A stretch of DNA of 51,420 bases, from contig JAUYMU010000066.1 in assembly GCA_030698405.1 (NCBI GenBank), positions 1 to 51,420 on the forward strand, written 5' to 3'. Origin of the DNA: Bacteroidota bacterium (GTDB lineage: Bacteria; Bacteroidota; Bacteroidia; Bacteroidales; Prolixibacteraceae). A program made the translations under genes and the position numbers. The notes under the pieces were generated by a model, which was given only the letters and a program-made list of their open reading frames with translations, searched no databases and was not told the DNA's origin. This document shows, piece after piece, positions 7,041 to 16,637 of this stretch (its first letter is position 1; each line of letters begins with the position of its first letter).

Positions 7041-9106
7041 TGATTTTATTTCAGGAAAGATTTAAAGAGGAAGTCAAGGAGTATTTCGAGCGGTTGGAGA
7101 CGGGATTACTTCTTCTGGAGCAGGATACTGAGAATTTTCAGGCCATCGATGAAATTTTTCGGATCATGCATTCCATGAAAGGCAGTGGTGGCATGTTTGG
7201 ATTCGATCTGCTGAGCGATGTGACTCATGATCTTGAATCGCTGTACGATATTTTCAGGACGAAAAAAATGCCCATTAATTCGGAGGTAATCAGTTTTACG
7301 CTGAATGCGATTGATGGCTTGCACCATTTGCTAATTCAGGAACCCACAGAAGAGCATCATTTGATGGCACAAAAGATGAAAGCCGAAACGCAGCTCCTGA
7401 TTGGCAAACTGATTCCGTCCGCAGAAAAAATGAATGAAAATGATCGTCAGGATAATAGGACAACAGATTTAAAAGTCACCACCGACAATCAAACCACCTA
7501 TTTTATATCCTTTAAACCTGATGAAAATATTTTTGAAAATGGCACCAACCCGCTTTACCTGATTGACGAGTTAAACGCGTTGGGCGAATGTAACATTCAG
7601 ACTTTTTTTGATTTTCTGCCTGAGCTGTCGAAAATTAATCCCGCAAAATGCTATACTTCGTGGGAAATGTTTGTTGCAACTGCTGAAGAATTAGATACTT
7701 TACACGATGTATTCATTTTCGTCGGCGAAAAAGCCCGGATTGAAATCGAAAAGGTATCAGCCGGAAATATGATTCACAATGAATCCATTCTGGCCGGTTT
7801 CCTGAATTCGAGGCTTAACAAGGAAACCTGGACTGCGACGGAACAGCCAACTGTTGAAGAAAATATTGAAGATGAAATTTCTACGAATGAAGAAATCCCG
7901 GAATCATCAATTGAAATAAATCAAGCAGTAAAGGGTTTGAAAATAAATTCGTTGCCCACTGCCACCGTTGATTCCATCAGGGTCGATTCACAGAAGATTG
8001 ACCAATACATGAATTTGGTGAGCGAGCTGATTACCGCACAGTCGCGGCTTGAGTTGGTGTCGTCAGAAATTCACCATTCCGATCTTGAAATTGTTACTGA
8101 AACACTCGACAAAATCGGGCGGCAATTGCGCGAAAATGCCTTTGAAATGAGTTTAATTCCCCTCCAAAGCATTGCAGTGAGGTTTAAACGATTGATTCAC
8201 GATTTATCGAAAACACTCGAAAAAAAGGTAGAGTTGGTAACCGAAGGTTTGGAAACAGAACTTGATAAAAACATCATCGAAAAACTGGTTGAACCTTTGT
8301 TGCATATCATCCGCAATTCGCTCGATCATGGAATAGAAAGCACGGCGGAACGGATTGCAAAATCGAAAAATGCTGTTGGGACAATTACTATCAAAGCTTC
8401 CACCGTTGGCAGTTATGTTCAGATCGAAATTTCGGACGATGGAGCCGGACTGAATCCAAAAAAAATACGTGATAAGGCAATATCGAAAGGATTAATTTCT
8501 GAACAGGATATACTTACTGAGAATGAAATAATTAACCTGGTATTTGAGCCGGGGTTTTCAACTTCTGAATTGGTAACCGATGTTTCGGGCAGGGGAGTGG
8601 GATTGGATGTTGTAAGGCGTAAAGTGCAGGAAATGAGGGGAACGATAAAAATCACCTCGGAATCCGACCGGTTTACCATGTTTATTTTGAAACTTCCGCT
8701 TTCTCTTTCCATCATTGACGGTTTGCTGACCCGAGTGGGCGGATATTATTATGTGATTCCATCTTCAGGAATAAAAAAAATATACGATGTTAACCAACAA
8801 CTGTTGAAAAATGAATTCAGACAGGTTGTGGAGCTGGAAGGCAATCAGATTCCATACATGAATATGCATCAGGAATTTGAGCAGGAATCAGATTTGCCCG
8901 AAAATCAGATTGTTGTAACTGTATCGTTTGATAATCAGGTTTTTGGGCTGGTCGTTGATGAAGTTATCCGCGAATATCAGGCAGTAATCAAGCCCTTGGG
9001 AAAATTATTAAATGCACAGGACATATTTTCAGGAGCCAGTATTTTGGGAAACGGTCAATTGGCGCTGGTACTTGATACAAACAAGATTATTCAAAAATAT
9101 TCATAA
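7040..9106 (+). CDS. cheA: Chemotaxis histidine kinase CheA
   Basis: A 688-residue kinase. Domains in order: HPt (1-105, phospho-accepting His44 in IMHSMKGSGG), a variable middle region (120-310), dimerisation helices (about 320-385, starting RVDSQKIDQYMNL), HATPase (about 390-545; N box IIRNSLDHGIE, G boxes SDDGAGLNP and SGRGVGLDVV) and a CheW-like domain (550-685). All catalytic motifs are present. It forms the core signalling complex with CheW and the MCP encoded downstream, passing phosphate to CheY and CheB. Confidence 0.95.
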   Translation: MILFQERFKEEVKEYFERLETGLLLLEQDTENFQAIDEIFRIMHSMKGSGGMFGFDLLSDVTHDLESLYDIFRTKKMPINSEVISFTLNAIDGLHHLLIQEPTEEHHLMAQKMKAETQLLIGKLIPSAEKMNENDRQDNRTTDLKVTTDNQTTYFISFKPDENIFENGTNPLYLIDELNALGECNIQTFFDFLPELSKINPAKCYTSWEMFVATAEELDTLHDVFIFVGEKARIEIEKVSAGNMIHNESILAGFLNSRLNKETWTATEQPTVEENIEDEISTNEEIPESSIEINQAVKGLKINSLPTATVDSIRVDSQKIDQYMNLVSELITAQSRLELVSSEIHHSDLEIVTETLDKIGRQLRENAFEMSLIPLQSIAVRFKRLIHDLSKTLEKKVELVTEGLETELDKNIIEKLVEPLLHIIRNSLDHGIESTAERIAKSKNAVGTITIKASTVGSYVQIEISDDGAGLNPKKIRDKAISKGLISEQDILTENEIINLVFEPGFSTSELVTDVSGRGVGLDVVRRKVQEMRGTIKITSESDRFTMFILKLPLSLSIIDGLLTRVGGYYYVIPSSGIKKIYDVNQQLLKNEFRQVVELEGNQIPYMNMHQEFEQESDLPENQIVVTVSFDNQVFGLVVDEVIREYQAVIKPLGKLLNAQDIFSGASILGNGQLALVLDTNKIIQKYS

Positions 9107-9109
9107 ACG

Positions 9110-9592
9110 ATGGCTGCAGAAATAATTTACGGACTAAATTCCTATTTTACCTTTAGGATTGGCAGCGAACTTTTTGCTGTTAACATCGGTAATGTGACCA
9201 AAATACTGGTATTACAGGATACGACCAAAGTACCCAACTCACCACGGTATTTTAAAGGGATTATCAATCATTTCGGAAGTGTTTTGCCTGTTTTCGACGG
9301 GCGGCTGAAATTTGGTTTTCCTGAAGCAAAACCTACAAAAAATACTTGCATTCTGGTAATGGTCGTTGAAATTGAAGGACACCCGGTCAATACGGGCGTT
9401 ATTGTGGATTCGGTTGAAAAAGTGCTGATTTTTGAACCTGAACAAATTAAACCGGCGCCTACAATCGGGAAAGGTTTTAACAACGAATATATTTTCGGAA
9501 TTGCTACGTTTCAATCTGAATTTGTGATCATTCTGAACATTGATAAAATATTTTCGGAGGAAGAGATTAATTTAATTATTGCTGTTGAATAA
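9110..9592 (+). CDS. cheW: Chemotaxis coupling protein CheW
   Basis: A 160-residue CheW domain: YFTFRIGSELFAVNIGNV at the start, the conserved YFKGIINHFGSVLPVFDGRLKFG segment spread over residues about 45-67, and a VIVDSVEKVL strand near 105. It bridges CheA and the chemoreceptor. The gene starts 3 nt after the cheA stop. Confidence 0.92.
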   Translation: MAAEIIYGLNSYFTFRIGSELFAVNIGNVTKILVLQDTTKVPNSPRYFKGIINHFGSVLPVFDGRLKFGFPEAKPTKNTCILVMVVEIEGHPVNTGVIVDSVEKVLIFEPEQIKPAPTIGKGFNNEYIFGIATFQSEFVIILNIDKIFSEEEINLIIAVE

Positions 9593-9607
9593 AAACTACT
9601 TAAATAT

Positions 9608-11320
9608 ATGACTATGAGATTTGTTGACATGAAAATACGTACAAAACTGATGGGAGCCTTTGGTATCCTGATTTTTATCGGTTTTATTTTAGTTGTGTAT
9701 TCTGTTGCCACCTTGTTGTTTTTCAAGAAGGATATAAGGTCGTTTACCGACGAATTTCTTCCCCAACTCGAACTTTCTTCCAACATAAGTATCCACACAC
9801 AAATGGTTGCTTTTAATATGGAAGGTTTTTTTCTGACAGGTAAACCGGAGTATTACAAATCGGCCAAAGTTGAATTGGAAGCCCTGAAGAAAGATATTGG
9901 GGATGGCGAACAGTTGCTTCTGGAAGCTTCAAGTCTCCCGAAGTTGGAGCAGAAGCTGAGCGAAGCCAGAATTCAGATTCCTCAATATGAACAGAATATG
10001 CTTCTTTCGTACAAAATAAACCAGGATATTTCAGCTTTAAACCAAAAAATTGAAAAGGTATCGGATAAAAAAACAGTAATTGCTGAGCTTGAAGCCAGAA
10101 ATGCAAAATTTCAGGAACTAAGAAAAGCGAATGCTGCAATTTCAGAAAAATTAATTCAAAATTCGAATACGCTGCGAAAATCTGCCGTTGCCTACACAAC
10201 CGAAATAGCAACAAACTTTAACAAAACAATTGCGGCTTCTATTCTTAGCAAATTAATCCTTGCCACAATTTCTTTGTTTTTTGCAATTTATATTGGTTTT
10301 TATATCTCAAGGCTTATCACAGTGCCACTTTTAAAAGGCATCGAATTTGCCCGGAAAATGGCCAAAGGCGATTTGACTGCTGAAATTGATGTCAACCAAA
10401 AAGACGAAATAGGACTGCTTGCATACAATCTGCAAATGATGGGAACCCGTATCAGGGACGTGATCAGCTATGTTTCTTCAACTGCCGATAACCTTGCATC
10501 GGCAAGTCTCGAATTGAGTTCAACTTCGCAGTTTGTTTCGCAGGGTGCTTCTGAACAGGCATCGGCTGCCGAGGAGGTTTCGGCTGCTATTGAAGAAATG
10601 GCTGCCAACATTCAGCAAAACAAGGAAAATGCAAAACAGACAGAACACATTGCAGCAAAGGCTGAAACTGATATTCTCACAGGGAGCGAAAAAGTTACAA
10701 GAACAGTGACTGCAATGCGCGATATTGCCGACAGAATTTCAATTATTGGCGATATTGCATTTCAAACAAATATTCTTGCCCTCAATGCCGCCGTTGAAGC
10801 AGCACGGGCAGGTGAACACGGGCGCGGTTTTGGGGTGGTGGCTTCTGAAGTTGGCAAGCTGGCCGAACGCAGCAAACTTGCTGCTACCGAAATTGACAAG
10901 CTTACCAAGTCAAGTGTTTTCAATGCCGAAGAAGCCGGAAAAATAATGAATGAAATAGTTCCCGATATTCAGAAAACATCGCGGCTTATTCATGAAATTG
11001 CAGCGGCCAATCTGGAGCAAAGTTCGGGCGCCGATCAGATAAATATGGCCATCCAGCAATTGAACATGGTAACACAGCAAAATGCGGCCACGTCAGAAGA
11101 ACTGTCAACCAATGCCGTTGAATTGTCGGCTCAGGCAGAACAACTTAAGGAAACCATTTCATTCTTTAATATAGGTAATTCAGAAGGTGAAACTTTTCCG
11201 AAACAAAAACCTGTAAAACCTCAGCCGCCGAAACGAAATGTTATTCCTGAAAATAAAAAAAAGGTGGTAATCGATCTTGATCTTCCGGATAGTTCGGACG
11301 ATGAATTTGAACGCTTCTAA
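9608..11320 (+). CDS. Methyl-accepting chemotaxis protein
   Basis: A 570-residue transmembrane chemoreceptor. TM1 spans about residues 13-38, a short helical periplasmic domain (four-helix-bundle type) about 40-210, TM2 about 213-233, HAMP about 234-290, and a cytoplasmic coiled-coil signalling domain 300-530. Its hairpin tip has the near-universal [18 protein letters not shown] (around 397-414). Tandem Glu/Gln-rich stretches ([17 protein letters not shown]) are likely methylation sites for CheR/CheB. The C-terminus is a flexible Lys/Pro-rich tail ending in acidic [10 protein letters not shown]; it does not end in the NWETF pentapeptide. The ligand cannot be inferred. Confidence 0.92.
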   Translation: MTMRFVDMKIRTKLMGAFGILIFIGFILVVYSVATLLFFKKDIRSFTDEFLPQLELSSNISIHTQMVAFNMEGFFLTGKPEYYKSAKVELEALKKDIGDGEQLLLEASSLPKLEQKLSEARIQIPQYEQNMLLSYKINQDISALNQKIEKVSDKKTVIAELEARNAKFQELRKANAAISEKLIQNSNTLRKSAVAYTTEIATNFNKTIAASILSKLILATISLFFAIYIGFYISRLITVPLLKGIEFARKMAKGDLTAEIDVNQKDEIGLLAYNLQMMGTRIRDVISYVSSTADNLASASLELSSTSQFVSQGASEQASAAEEVSAAIEEMAANIQQNKENAKQTEHIAAKAETDILTGSEKVTRTVTAMRDIADRISIIGDIAFQTNILALNAAVEAARAGEHGRGFGVVASEVGKLAERSKLAATEIDKLTKSSVFNAEEAGKIMNEIVPDIQKTSRLIHEIAAANLEQSSGADQINMAIQQLNMVTQQNAATSEELSTNAVELSAQAEQLKETISFFNIGNSEGETFPKQKPVKPQPPKRNVIPENKKKVVIDLDLPDSSDDEFERF

Positions 11321-11329
11321 ACTTTAAAG

Positions 11330-12181
11330 GTGAAATCGGAAATTATTCAGATATCGGATGACTTGTTCCTGAAACTGGGGAAAATGCTCACGGAAAGGTA
11401 TGGGATAAAAATGTCCATCGAGAAGAAGATCATGTTTCAGAGTCGGTTACAAAAACGCTTGCGCGAACTGAATATGATTTCATTCGATGAATATGCCATC
11501 AGATTATTGGATTCAAATCTAGGAACGGAAGAATTTTCGGTTTTGGCCGATTTTATTTCTACCAACAAAACAGAATTTTTCAGGGAAAGTGCGCATTTCG
11601 ATTTTCTGACAGATATAGTACTTCCTCAATTTCAGAAACAAATGCCGAATTACAGAATTTCGCAAATGAAGATCTGGAGTGCGGGCTGTTCAAGCGGTCA
11701 GGAGGCATATTCAGTGGCAATCACAATCGAAGAATTCATTCGCACTTCAGGCTGTAATTTGAGCTATTTTATTACTGCAACCGATATTTCGACCCGGATG
11801 CTTAAAGCGGCCAAAGAAGCCATTTATCCGATGGAACAGGTTGATGAAATTTCAATGGAGTTGAAACGAAAATATTTTCTGAAAAGCAAAAGTTCAAATG
11901 ATCAAAAAGTTCGGCTTGTTAAAGAAATTCGCAATAAGGTTCGGTTCGGCTACTTAAATTTAATGGACGATTTGTATGAGCTTAAAGATGATTTCAATGT
12001 TGTTTTTCTGCGGAATACATTGATTTATTTTGAACAGGCAGTGCAAATTGAAATATTGACAAAAGTGCTGGACAGGTTGGTTGACGGTGGGTTCCTATTT
12101 ATTGGGCATTCCGAATCGCTTATTAATATGAACCTGCCAATCAGGTCGATTGCCCCGAGTGTATATGTTAAAAAAATATAA
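11330..12181 (+). CDS. cheR: Chemotaxis protein methyltransferase CheR
   Basis: A 283-residue SAM-dependent methyltransferase acting on MCP glutamates. N-terminal helical CheR_N domain (about 10-75), then the catalytic domain with SAM motif WSAGCSSGQEAYSVAI (about 115-130), ITATDIS and the terminal strand VFLRNTLIYFE and FIGHSESL. The start is GTG at 11330, 9 nt after the MCP stop; no ATG lies nearby in frame. Confidence 0.93.
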   Translation: MKSEIIQISDDLFLKLGKMLTERYGIKMSIEKKIMFQSRLQKRLRELNMISFDEYAIRLLDSNLGTEEFSVLADFISTNKTEFFRESAHFDFLTDIVLPQFQKQMPNYRISQMKIWSAGCSSGQEAYSVAITIEEFIRTSGCNLSYFITATDISTRMLKAAKEAIYPMEQVDEISMELKRKYFLKSKSSNDQKVRLVKEIRNKVRFGYLNLMDDLYELKDDFNVVFLRNTLIYFEQAVQIEILTKVLDRLVDGGFLFIGHSESLINMNLPIRSIAPSVYVKKI

Positions 12182-12185
12182 GTCT

Positions 12186-13073
12186 ATGAGTTATTCCGGA
12201 AATAAAAGTGAAAATGAGATGGAAAATTGCCGAAAGCAGCTTTCACAACTTCAATCTGAAAATGATGAATTACTCAGGAATCTTCATAAAGTCAACGAAA
12301 AACTTCGGGATTCAGAGCGATTCAAAGGTCATTTTATCAGCAATATTACCAATGAAATCGTCAACCCGTTTGCAAGTGTTCTTGCTTTGGCCGGAAACAT
12401 TCAGCAACTGAACGAAGGTCAAATGGGCACCGCCCACCGTATGGCTGAACTAATTTTCGACGAAGCTTTTCACCTCGATTTTCAGTTGAAAAATATTTTT
12501 GCGGCTGCTGGCAACGAAGCTGGTATGGATGAAATTAAATTGTCAAGTTTCAGTATAAAGGATTTAAGCGACCACCTGAACCAATATTTCAGCAAGCAGT
12601 TGAAGAAAAAGAGAATCAGGCTGTTGATAAGTTTTATAAATGAATCAGAACCAGACGAATCGCTCATGTTTTTATCAGACAGGGAAAAACTGGATTTGAT
12701 ACTTAAAAACCTGATCAGCAATTCAATAAAATTCAGTCACGACGATTCAACCATTGAGATTGTGTTCATTTTTAGTAACAGGATTCTATCGGTGGAGGTT
12801 TCTGATCATGGGAAAGGCATCGTGCCTGATAACCAGAAGATTATATTTGATCGTTTCAAACAATTGGATGAAAAGATCAATTCCATAAATACAGGTCATG
12901 GGCTGGGTTTATCAATCGTTTTGGCTTATGCCAATTTGTTGGGCGGAACAGTGAACATCAATGATAATTTTGACGGAGGCATAAGGATAACTGTTTCTAT
13001 TCCTGAAAGCGCCGAAACAAATGACTGGGATGATCTGGAAGGGTTTATTCTTGATTCGGAAACGAGCTACTAA
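12186..13073 (+). CDS. Histidine-kinase-like protein with Asn in place of the phospho-acceptor His
   Basis: A 296-residue cytoplasmic protein: coiled coil (about 10-47), HisKA-like helices (about 48-115) and HATPase_c (about 155-285). The ATP site looks intact: N box LILKNLISNSIKFS, G1 SDHGKGI, F box region FDRFKQL, G2 GHGLGLSIV. In the HisKA X-region the usual S-H-E-[IL]-R-x-P reads T-N-E-I-V-N-P, putting Asn56 where the phosphorylated His should be. It could be a phosphatase, an ATP-binding scaffold or a decayed kinase. ATG at 12186 is chosen because the longer frame overlaps cheR. It sits between cheR and cheD, its stop overlapping the cheD start. Confidence 0.82.
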   Translation: MSYSGNKSENEMENCRKQLSQLQSENDELLRNLHKVNEKLRDSERFKGHFISNITNEIVNPFASVLALAGNIQQLNEGQMGTAHRMAELIFDEAFHLDFQLKNIFAAAGNEAGMDEIKLSSFSIKDLSDHLNQYFSKQLKKKRIRLLISFINESEPDESLMFLSDREKLDLILKNLISNSIKFSHDDSTIEIVFIFSNRILSVEVSDHGKGIVPDNQKIIFDRFKQLDEKINSINTGHGLGLSIVLAYANLLGGTVNINDNFDGGIRITVSIPESAETNDWDDLEGFILDSETSY

Positions 13074-13561
13074 TGAGCAACGTCCGTCAAATGAAACATT
13101 TTCTTCATCCTTCAACGATATGGATAAGCAAAGAGCCGCAATGGGTAACAACCATTCTCGGTTCGTGTGTATCGGTATGTTTGTTCGACAAGAAAAAATG
13201 CATTGGCGGGATCAATCATTTTATGCTTCCCTATTGGAATGGCGAAGGACTGGAATCACCGAGATACGGAAATGTGGCAATTGCCCAATTATTACAAAAA
13301 ATGCTTGACTTTGGCGTAAAAAAAGAAGACATTGTATGTAAAATTTTTGGCGGGGCTGAATTACTTACTGAACAAGTATCCGTTTTTAATGTTGGGCGTA
13401 GAAATATCGAATTGGCACATAAGTTTATTTCAGAATTGGGGATTCCGGTGACCAGTTCGAGTACAGGTGGAAAACTGGGTCGGAAAATTCATTTTAATAC
13501 CGGAACCGGTGAGGTGCTGCAAAAGTACCTGGTTAAAAACAATCAAAATGAAGCCAAATGA
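13073..13561 (+). CDS. cheD: Chemoreceptor glutamine deamidase CheD
   Basis: A 162-residue CheD: the catalytic Cys32 lies in LGSCVSVCLFD and His49 in GGINHFMLP, followed by RYGNVAIAQLL and a KIFGGAELL strand. CheD deamidates specific Gln residues on MCPs and can bind CheC or CheY; no CheC gene is in the window. It overlaps the cheB start by four bases (ATGA). Confidence 0.92.
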   Translation: MSNVRQMKHFLHPSTIWISKEPQWVTTILGSCVSVCLFDKKKCIGGINHFMLPYWNGEGLESPRYGNVAIAQLLQKMLDFGVKKEDIVCKIFGGAELLTEQVSVFNVGRRNIELAHKFISELGIPVTSSSTGGKLGRKIHFNTGTGEVLQKYLVKNNQNEAK

Positions 13562-14619
13562 GCAGGAAGATTAAAGTTTTGGTGGTAGATGATTCGGCTA
13601 CAATGCGAATAACATTGACACAGATTTTGAATCAGGATCCGGAGATTGATGTAATCTCAAGTGCGTCTGATCCGTATGATGCAGTAAAGAAAATTGCTGA
13701 AAACCTTCCTGATGTAATTACCCTTGATATTGAAATGCCCCGCATGGACGGGCTGACTTTTCTCTCGAAATTAATGAAACAGCATCCAATTCCGGTGGTC
13801 GTTATTTCATCCAACGCAGGCGAAGGTTCAGAAAAAGGAATTCGCGCACTTAAACTTGGTGCCCGCGAGATAATTACCAAACCTAAACTTTCTACTCCGG
13901 AACAAATGGAGGAATACAGTATTCGGATTACAGATGCAGTAAAGGCAGCGTCGATGACTGAAAGTGTCAGGCTAAAACCCGCAAGGGAAATTTTGGCAGA
14001 TTCCGTCCAGTCGAAAGTTAATCCGGCTGCATTTACCCCTGTTTCCAATCTGCATTCCGATAAATTTATTTTAATTGGCGCTTCTACCGGAGGAACCGAG
14101 GTTATATCGAAAATTCTGAAAAATATCAGAACCGATTTGCCTGGAATTATGATCGTTCAGCACATGCCCGGAGAATTTACCGGAGCCTTCGCCAAGCGAT
14201 TAAATCAGGAGTGCAAACTCAATGTGAAGGAAGCAGAACAGGGCGATATCGTGCAACAGGGCAGCGTATATATTGCAAATGGGTTCAATCATTTACTTTT
14301 GGTAAAAGAGAATGGGCAGCACAAATGCAAGCTGGAGATGGGACCATTGGTCAACAGACACCGTCCTTCGGTTGAAGTTTTGTTTCATTCGGCAATCAAT
14401 TTTCCGGCAAAAAATATTGTTGCCATAATACTCACAGGAATGGGTTCGGATGGTGCAAAAGGTTTGCTCGAACTGCATGATGCCGGGGCTATGACCATTG
14501 CCCAGGATGAAAAATCGGCAGTCATTTTTGGAATGCCAAAAGAAGCGATCATGCTAAATGCCGCAAAAAAGATACTAAATCCGGAAGAAATAATTAACTG
14601 GTTAAATACAGCTTTTTAG
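13558..14619 (+). CDS. cheB: Chemotaxis methylesterase CheB
   Basis: A 353-residue protein-glutamate methylesterase with an N-terminal receiver domain (acidic pair in VVDDSA, phospho-acceptor Asp57 in TLDIEMPRMDG) and a C-terminal esterase domain with the triad Ser176 (GASTGGTE), His202 (VQHMPGEFT) and Asp298 (GMGSDGAKG). It removes methyl groups added by CheR to the MCP and is activated by CheA. Confidence 0.95.
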   Translation: MSRKIKVLVVDDSATMRITLTQILNQDPEIDVISSASDPYDAVKKIAENLPDVITLDIEMPRMDGLTFLSKLMKQHPIPVVVISSNAGEGSEKGIRALKLGAREIITKPKLSTPEQMEEYSIRITDAVKAASMTESVRLKPAREILADSVQSKVNPAAFTPVSNLHSDKFILIGASTGGTEVISKILKNIRTDLPGIMIVQHMPGEFTGAFAKRLNQECKLNVKEAEQGDIVQQGSVYIANGFNHLLLVKENGQHKCKLEMGPLVNRHRPSVEVLFHSAINFPAKNIVAIILTGMGSDGAKGLLELHDAGAMTIAQDEKSAVIFGMPKEAIMLNAAKKILNPEEIINWLNTAF

Positions 14620-14622
14620 GTT

Positions 14623-16206
14623 ATGAAAGAAAATACACAACCTTCAAAAATACTGATTGTTGACGATGTTCAACTGAACCTTGACCTGATGAAGGATATA
14701 TTATCAGATCAGGGTTATTTGATTGCTACCGCGATAAATGGCAAATCTGCCATAGCAAAAGCAAAAGCGCATAAATTCGATTTGATTTTACTTGATATTG
14801 TTTTGCCTGATATTGATGGATTTGAAGTTTGTTCTCACCTTAAAGCCAATCCTCAAACGCATGATATTCCCATAATTTTCTTAACCGCAAAAAAAGAAAA
14901 AGACATTATCACCAAAGGATTTCAGCTCGGTGCAGTCGATTATATTCCAAAACCGTTCAGTAAAGAAGAACTTCTGGCAAGGGTAAACTTGCATCTTACC
15001 CTTCGCAAAACACAGGATGAGCTCATCCATTCAAAAGAATTGGCCGAAGCGGCTGCGAAAGCAAAAGCAATTTTTCTGGCCAACATGTCGCACGAAATCC
15101 GCACTCCAATGAACGGAATTGTTGGCATGGTAGATATATTGAAAAGAACCAACCTCACCAAAGAACAGCTTGAATATTTGGATATTATAGAAATATCCGG
15201 CGCCAATCTGTTGATAATTATTAACGATGTTCTTGATTTTTCAAAAATTGAAGCCGGGCAGATCACGTTCGAAAGTATCCGCTTCAATTTGAGCAATGAA
15301 GTGGGCGAAGTCATTAAATTGCTCCGATACAAAGCCGATCAAAAAGGATTGGAATTCAGCTATTTGCTGGCTCCTGAAGTTCCTGAAATGTTGGTTGGTG
15401 ATCCGCTGCGTTTAAAGCAGGTATTAATCAATCTGTGCAATAATTCAATCAAATTTACCACAGCCGGATATGTGAAGATCAATGTCGAAACGATCCTGAT
15501 CAATGAAGATAAAGTTTTCCTGAAATTTGAAGTTCAGGATACCGGAATTGGGATTTCACCTGAAAATCAATCTAAATTGTTTAAATCATTCTCACAGGCC
15601 GAAGTATCAACAACCCGAAAATTCGGAGGAACCGGCCTTGGACTTGCCATTTCAAAAAACCTGGTTCAACTCATGAATGGAAATATTGGAATAAAAAGCG
15701 AGGAAGGAAACGGAGCTGTTTTTTATTTTGATTGTGAATTTGGCATATCGAAGCAAAGTATAATTGTTCCTGATGAGAAGAAATTAAATCCATCAAAAAT
15801 AAGTGTTAAAAAACTTAAAATTCTTTTGGCAGAAGACAATGTTATTAACCAAAAAGTCGCTACCTTAAATCTGGTGAAAATGGGTCACTGTGTAAGTGTG
15901 GCGACTGATGGATTTCAGACTGTCGAAATGTTTAAAAATGAGGCATTTGATGCAATATTGATGGACATTCAAATGCCCGGAATGGATGGAGTGGAGGCAA
16001 CAACAATCATTCGTGAATGGGAAGAAAACAACAATGTTGTGAACCGGATTCCAATTATTGCGATGACGGCCAATACACTTCAAAGCGATAAAGCGATTTT
16101 TATGTCGGTAGGAATGGATGATTATTTAGGAAAACCTTTTAATAATGATGATTTAGTTCGTGTGATTGAACGTATTAACCAACAATTGGAGTTTAGAAAT
16201 ATTTAA
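14623..16206 (+). CDS. Hybrid sensor kinase: receiver, HisKA, HATPase, receiver
   Basis: A 527-residue soluble hybrid kinase. Receiver 1 (about 8-122, Asp58 in LLDIVLPDIDG), HisKA with intact phospho-acceptor His157 in FLANMSHEIRTPMNG, HATPase_c (about 260-380; N box NLCNNSIKFT, G2 GGTGLGLAI) and receiver 2 (about 398-520, Asp448 in LMDIQMPGMDG). No transmembrane or PAS sensor domain is present, so input probably comes by phosphotransfer to receiver 1. In this operon the CheA/CheY system is the obvious source. That link is inference. Confidence 0.92.
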   Translation: MKENTQPSKILIVDDVQLNLDLMKDILSDQGYLIATAINGKSAIAKAKAHKFDLILLDIVLPDIDGFEVCSHLKANPQTHDIPIIFLTAKKEKDIITKGFQLGAVDYIPKPFSKEELLARVNLHLTLRKTQDELIHSKELAEAAAKAKAIFLANMSHEIRTPMNGIVGMVDILKRTNLTKEQLEYLDIIEISGANLLIIINDVLDFSKIEAGQITFESIRFNLSNEVGEVIKLLRYKADQKGLEFSYLLAPEVPEMLVGDPLRLKQVLINLCNNSIKFTTAGYVKINVETILINEDKVFLKFEVQDTGIGISPENQSKLFKSFSQAEVSTTRKFGGTGLGLAISKNLVQLMNGNIGIKSEEGNGAVFYFDCEFGISKQSIIVPDEKKLNPSKISVKKLKILLAEDNVINQKVATLNLVKMGHCVSVATDGFQTVEMFKNEAFDAILMDIQMPGMDGVEATTIIREWEENNNVVNRIPIIAMTANTLQSDKAIFMSVGMDDYLGKPFNNDDLVRVIERINQQLEFRNI

Positions 16207-16232
16207 AAAATAACCAAATTCAAACTAACCAA

Positions 16233-16637
16233 ATGGATTATAATGACAACAGTTATTTGTGGGAAGGGAAAACAGTTTTGATCGTTGAAGACAACGAAAC
16301 AAGTAATATCTATTTTGAAGCCGCCCTCCGGAAAACAAAATCTCAACTCATATGGGCGAAAAATGGCCTTGAAGCAGTTGAAATTGTTAGAAATAACCAC
16401 ATCGATTTGGTTTTAATGGACATTAATATGCCTAAAATGGATGGAATTGAAGCCACCCGGATTATTAAAACCGAATTCCCATCTATCATTGTTGTTGTTC
16501 AAACTGCGTTTATCCTTTCAGGTGAAGAAAAGTTATGTATGGAAGCCGGATGCGATGAATTTATCACAAAGCCTATTCGGCTGAAGTACCTTCTCGATAC
16601 CATTAATCATTACCTGGCCGCAGTTAAAGAGAAATAA
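16233..16637 (+). CDS. Single-domain response regulator
   Basis: A 134-residue receiver domain with acidic pocket VEDNET, phospho-acceptor Asp63 in LMDINMPKMDG, and conserved Lys in ITKPIR. It closely resembles receiver 2 of the preceding hybrid kinase, suggesting it serves that kinase. It is the last gene of the chemotaxis operon. Its 3' end overlaps the 3' end of the convergent gene by 28 bp. Confidence 0.88.
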   Translation: MDYNDNSYLWEGKTVLIVEDNETSNIYFEAALRKTKSQLIWAKNGLEAVEIVRNNHIDLVLMDINMPKMDGIEATRIIKTEFPSIIVVVQTAFILSGEEKLCMEAGCDEFITKPIRLKYLLDTINHYLAAVKEK

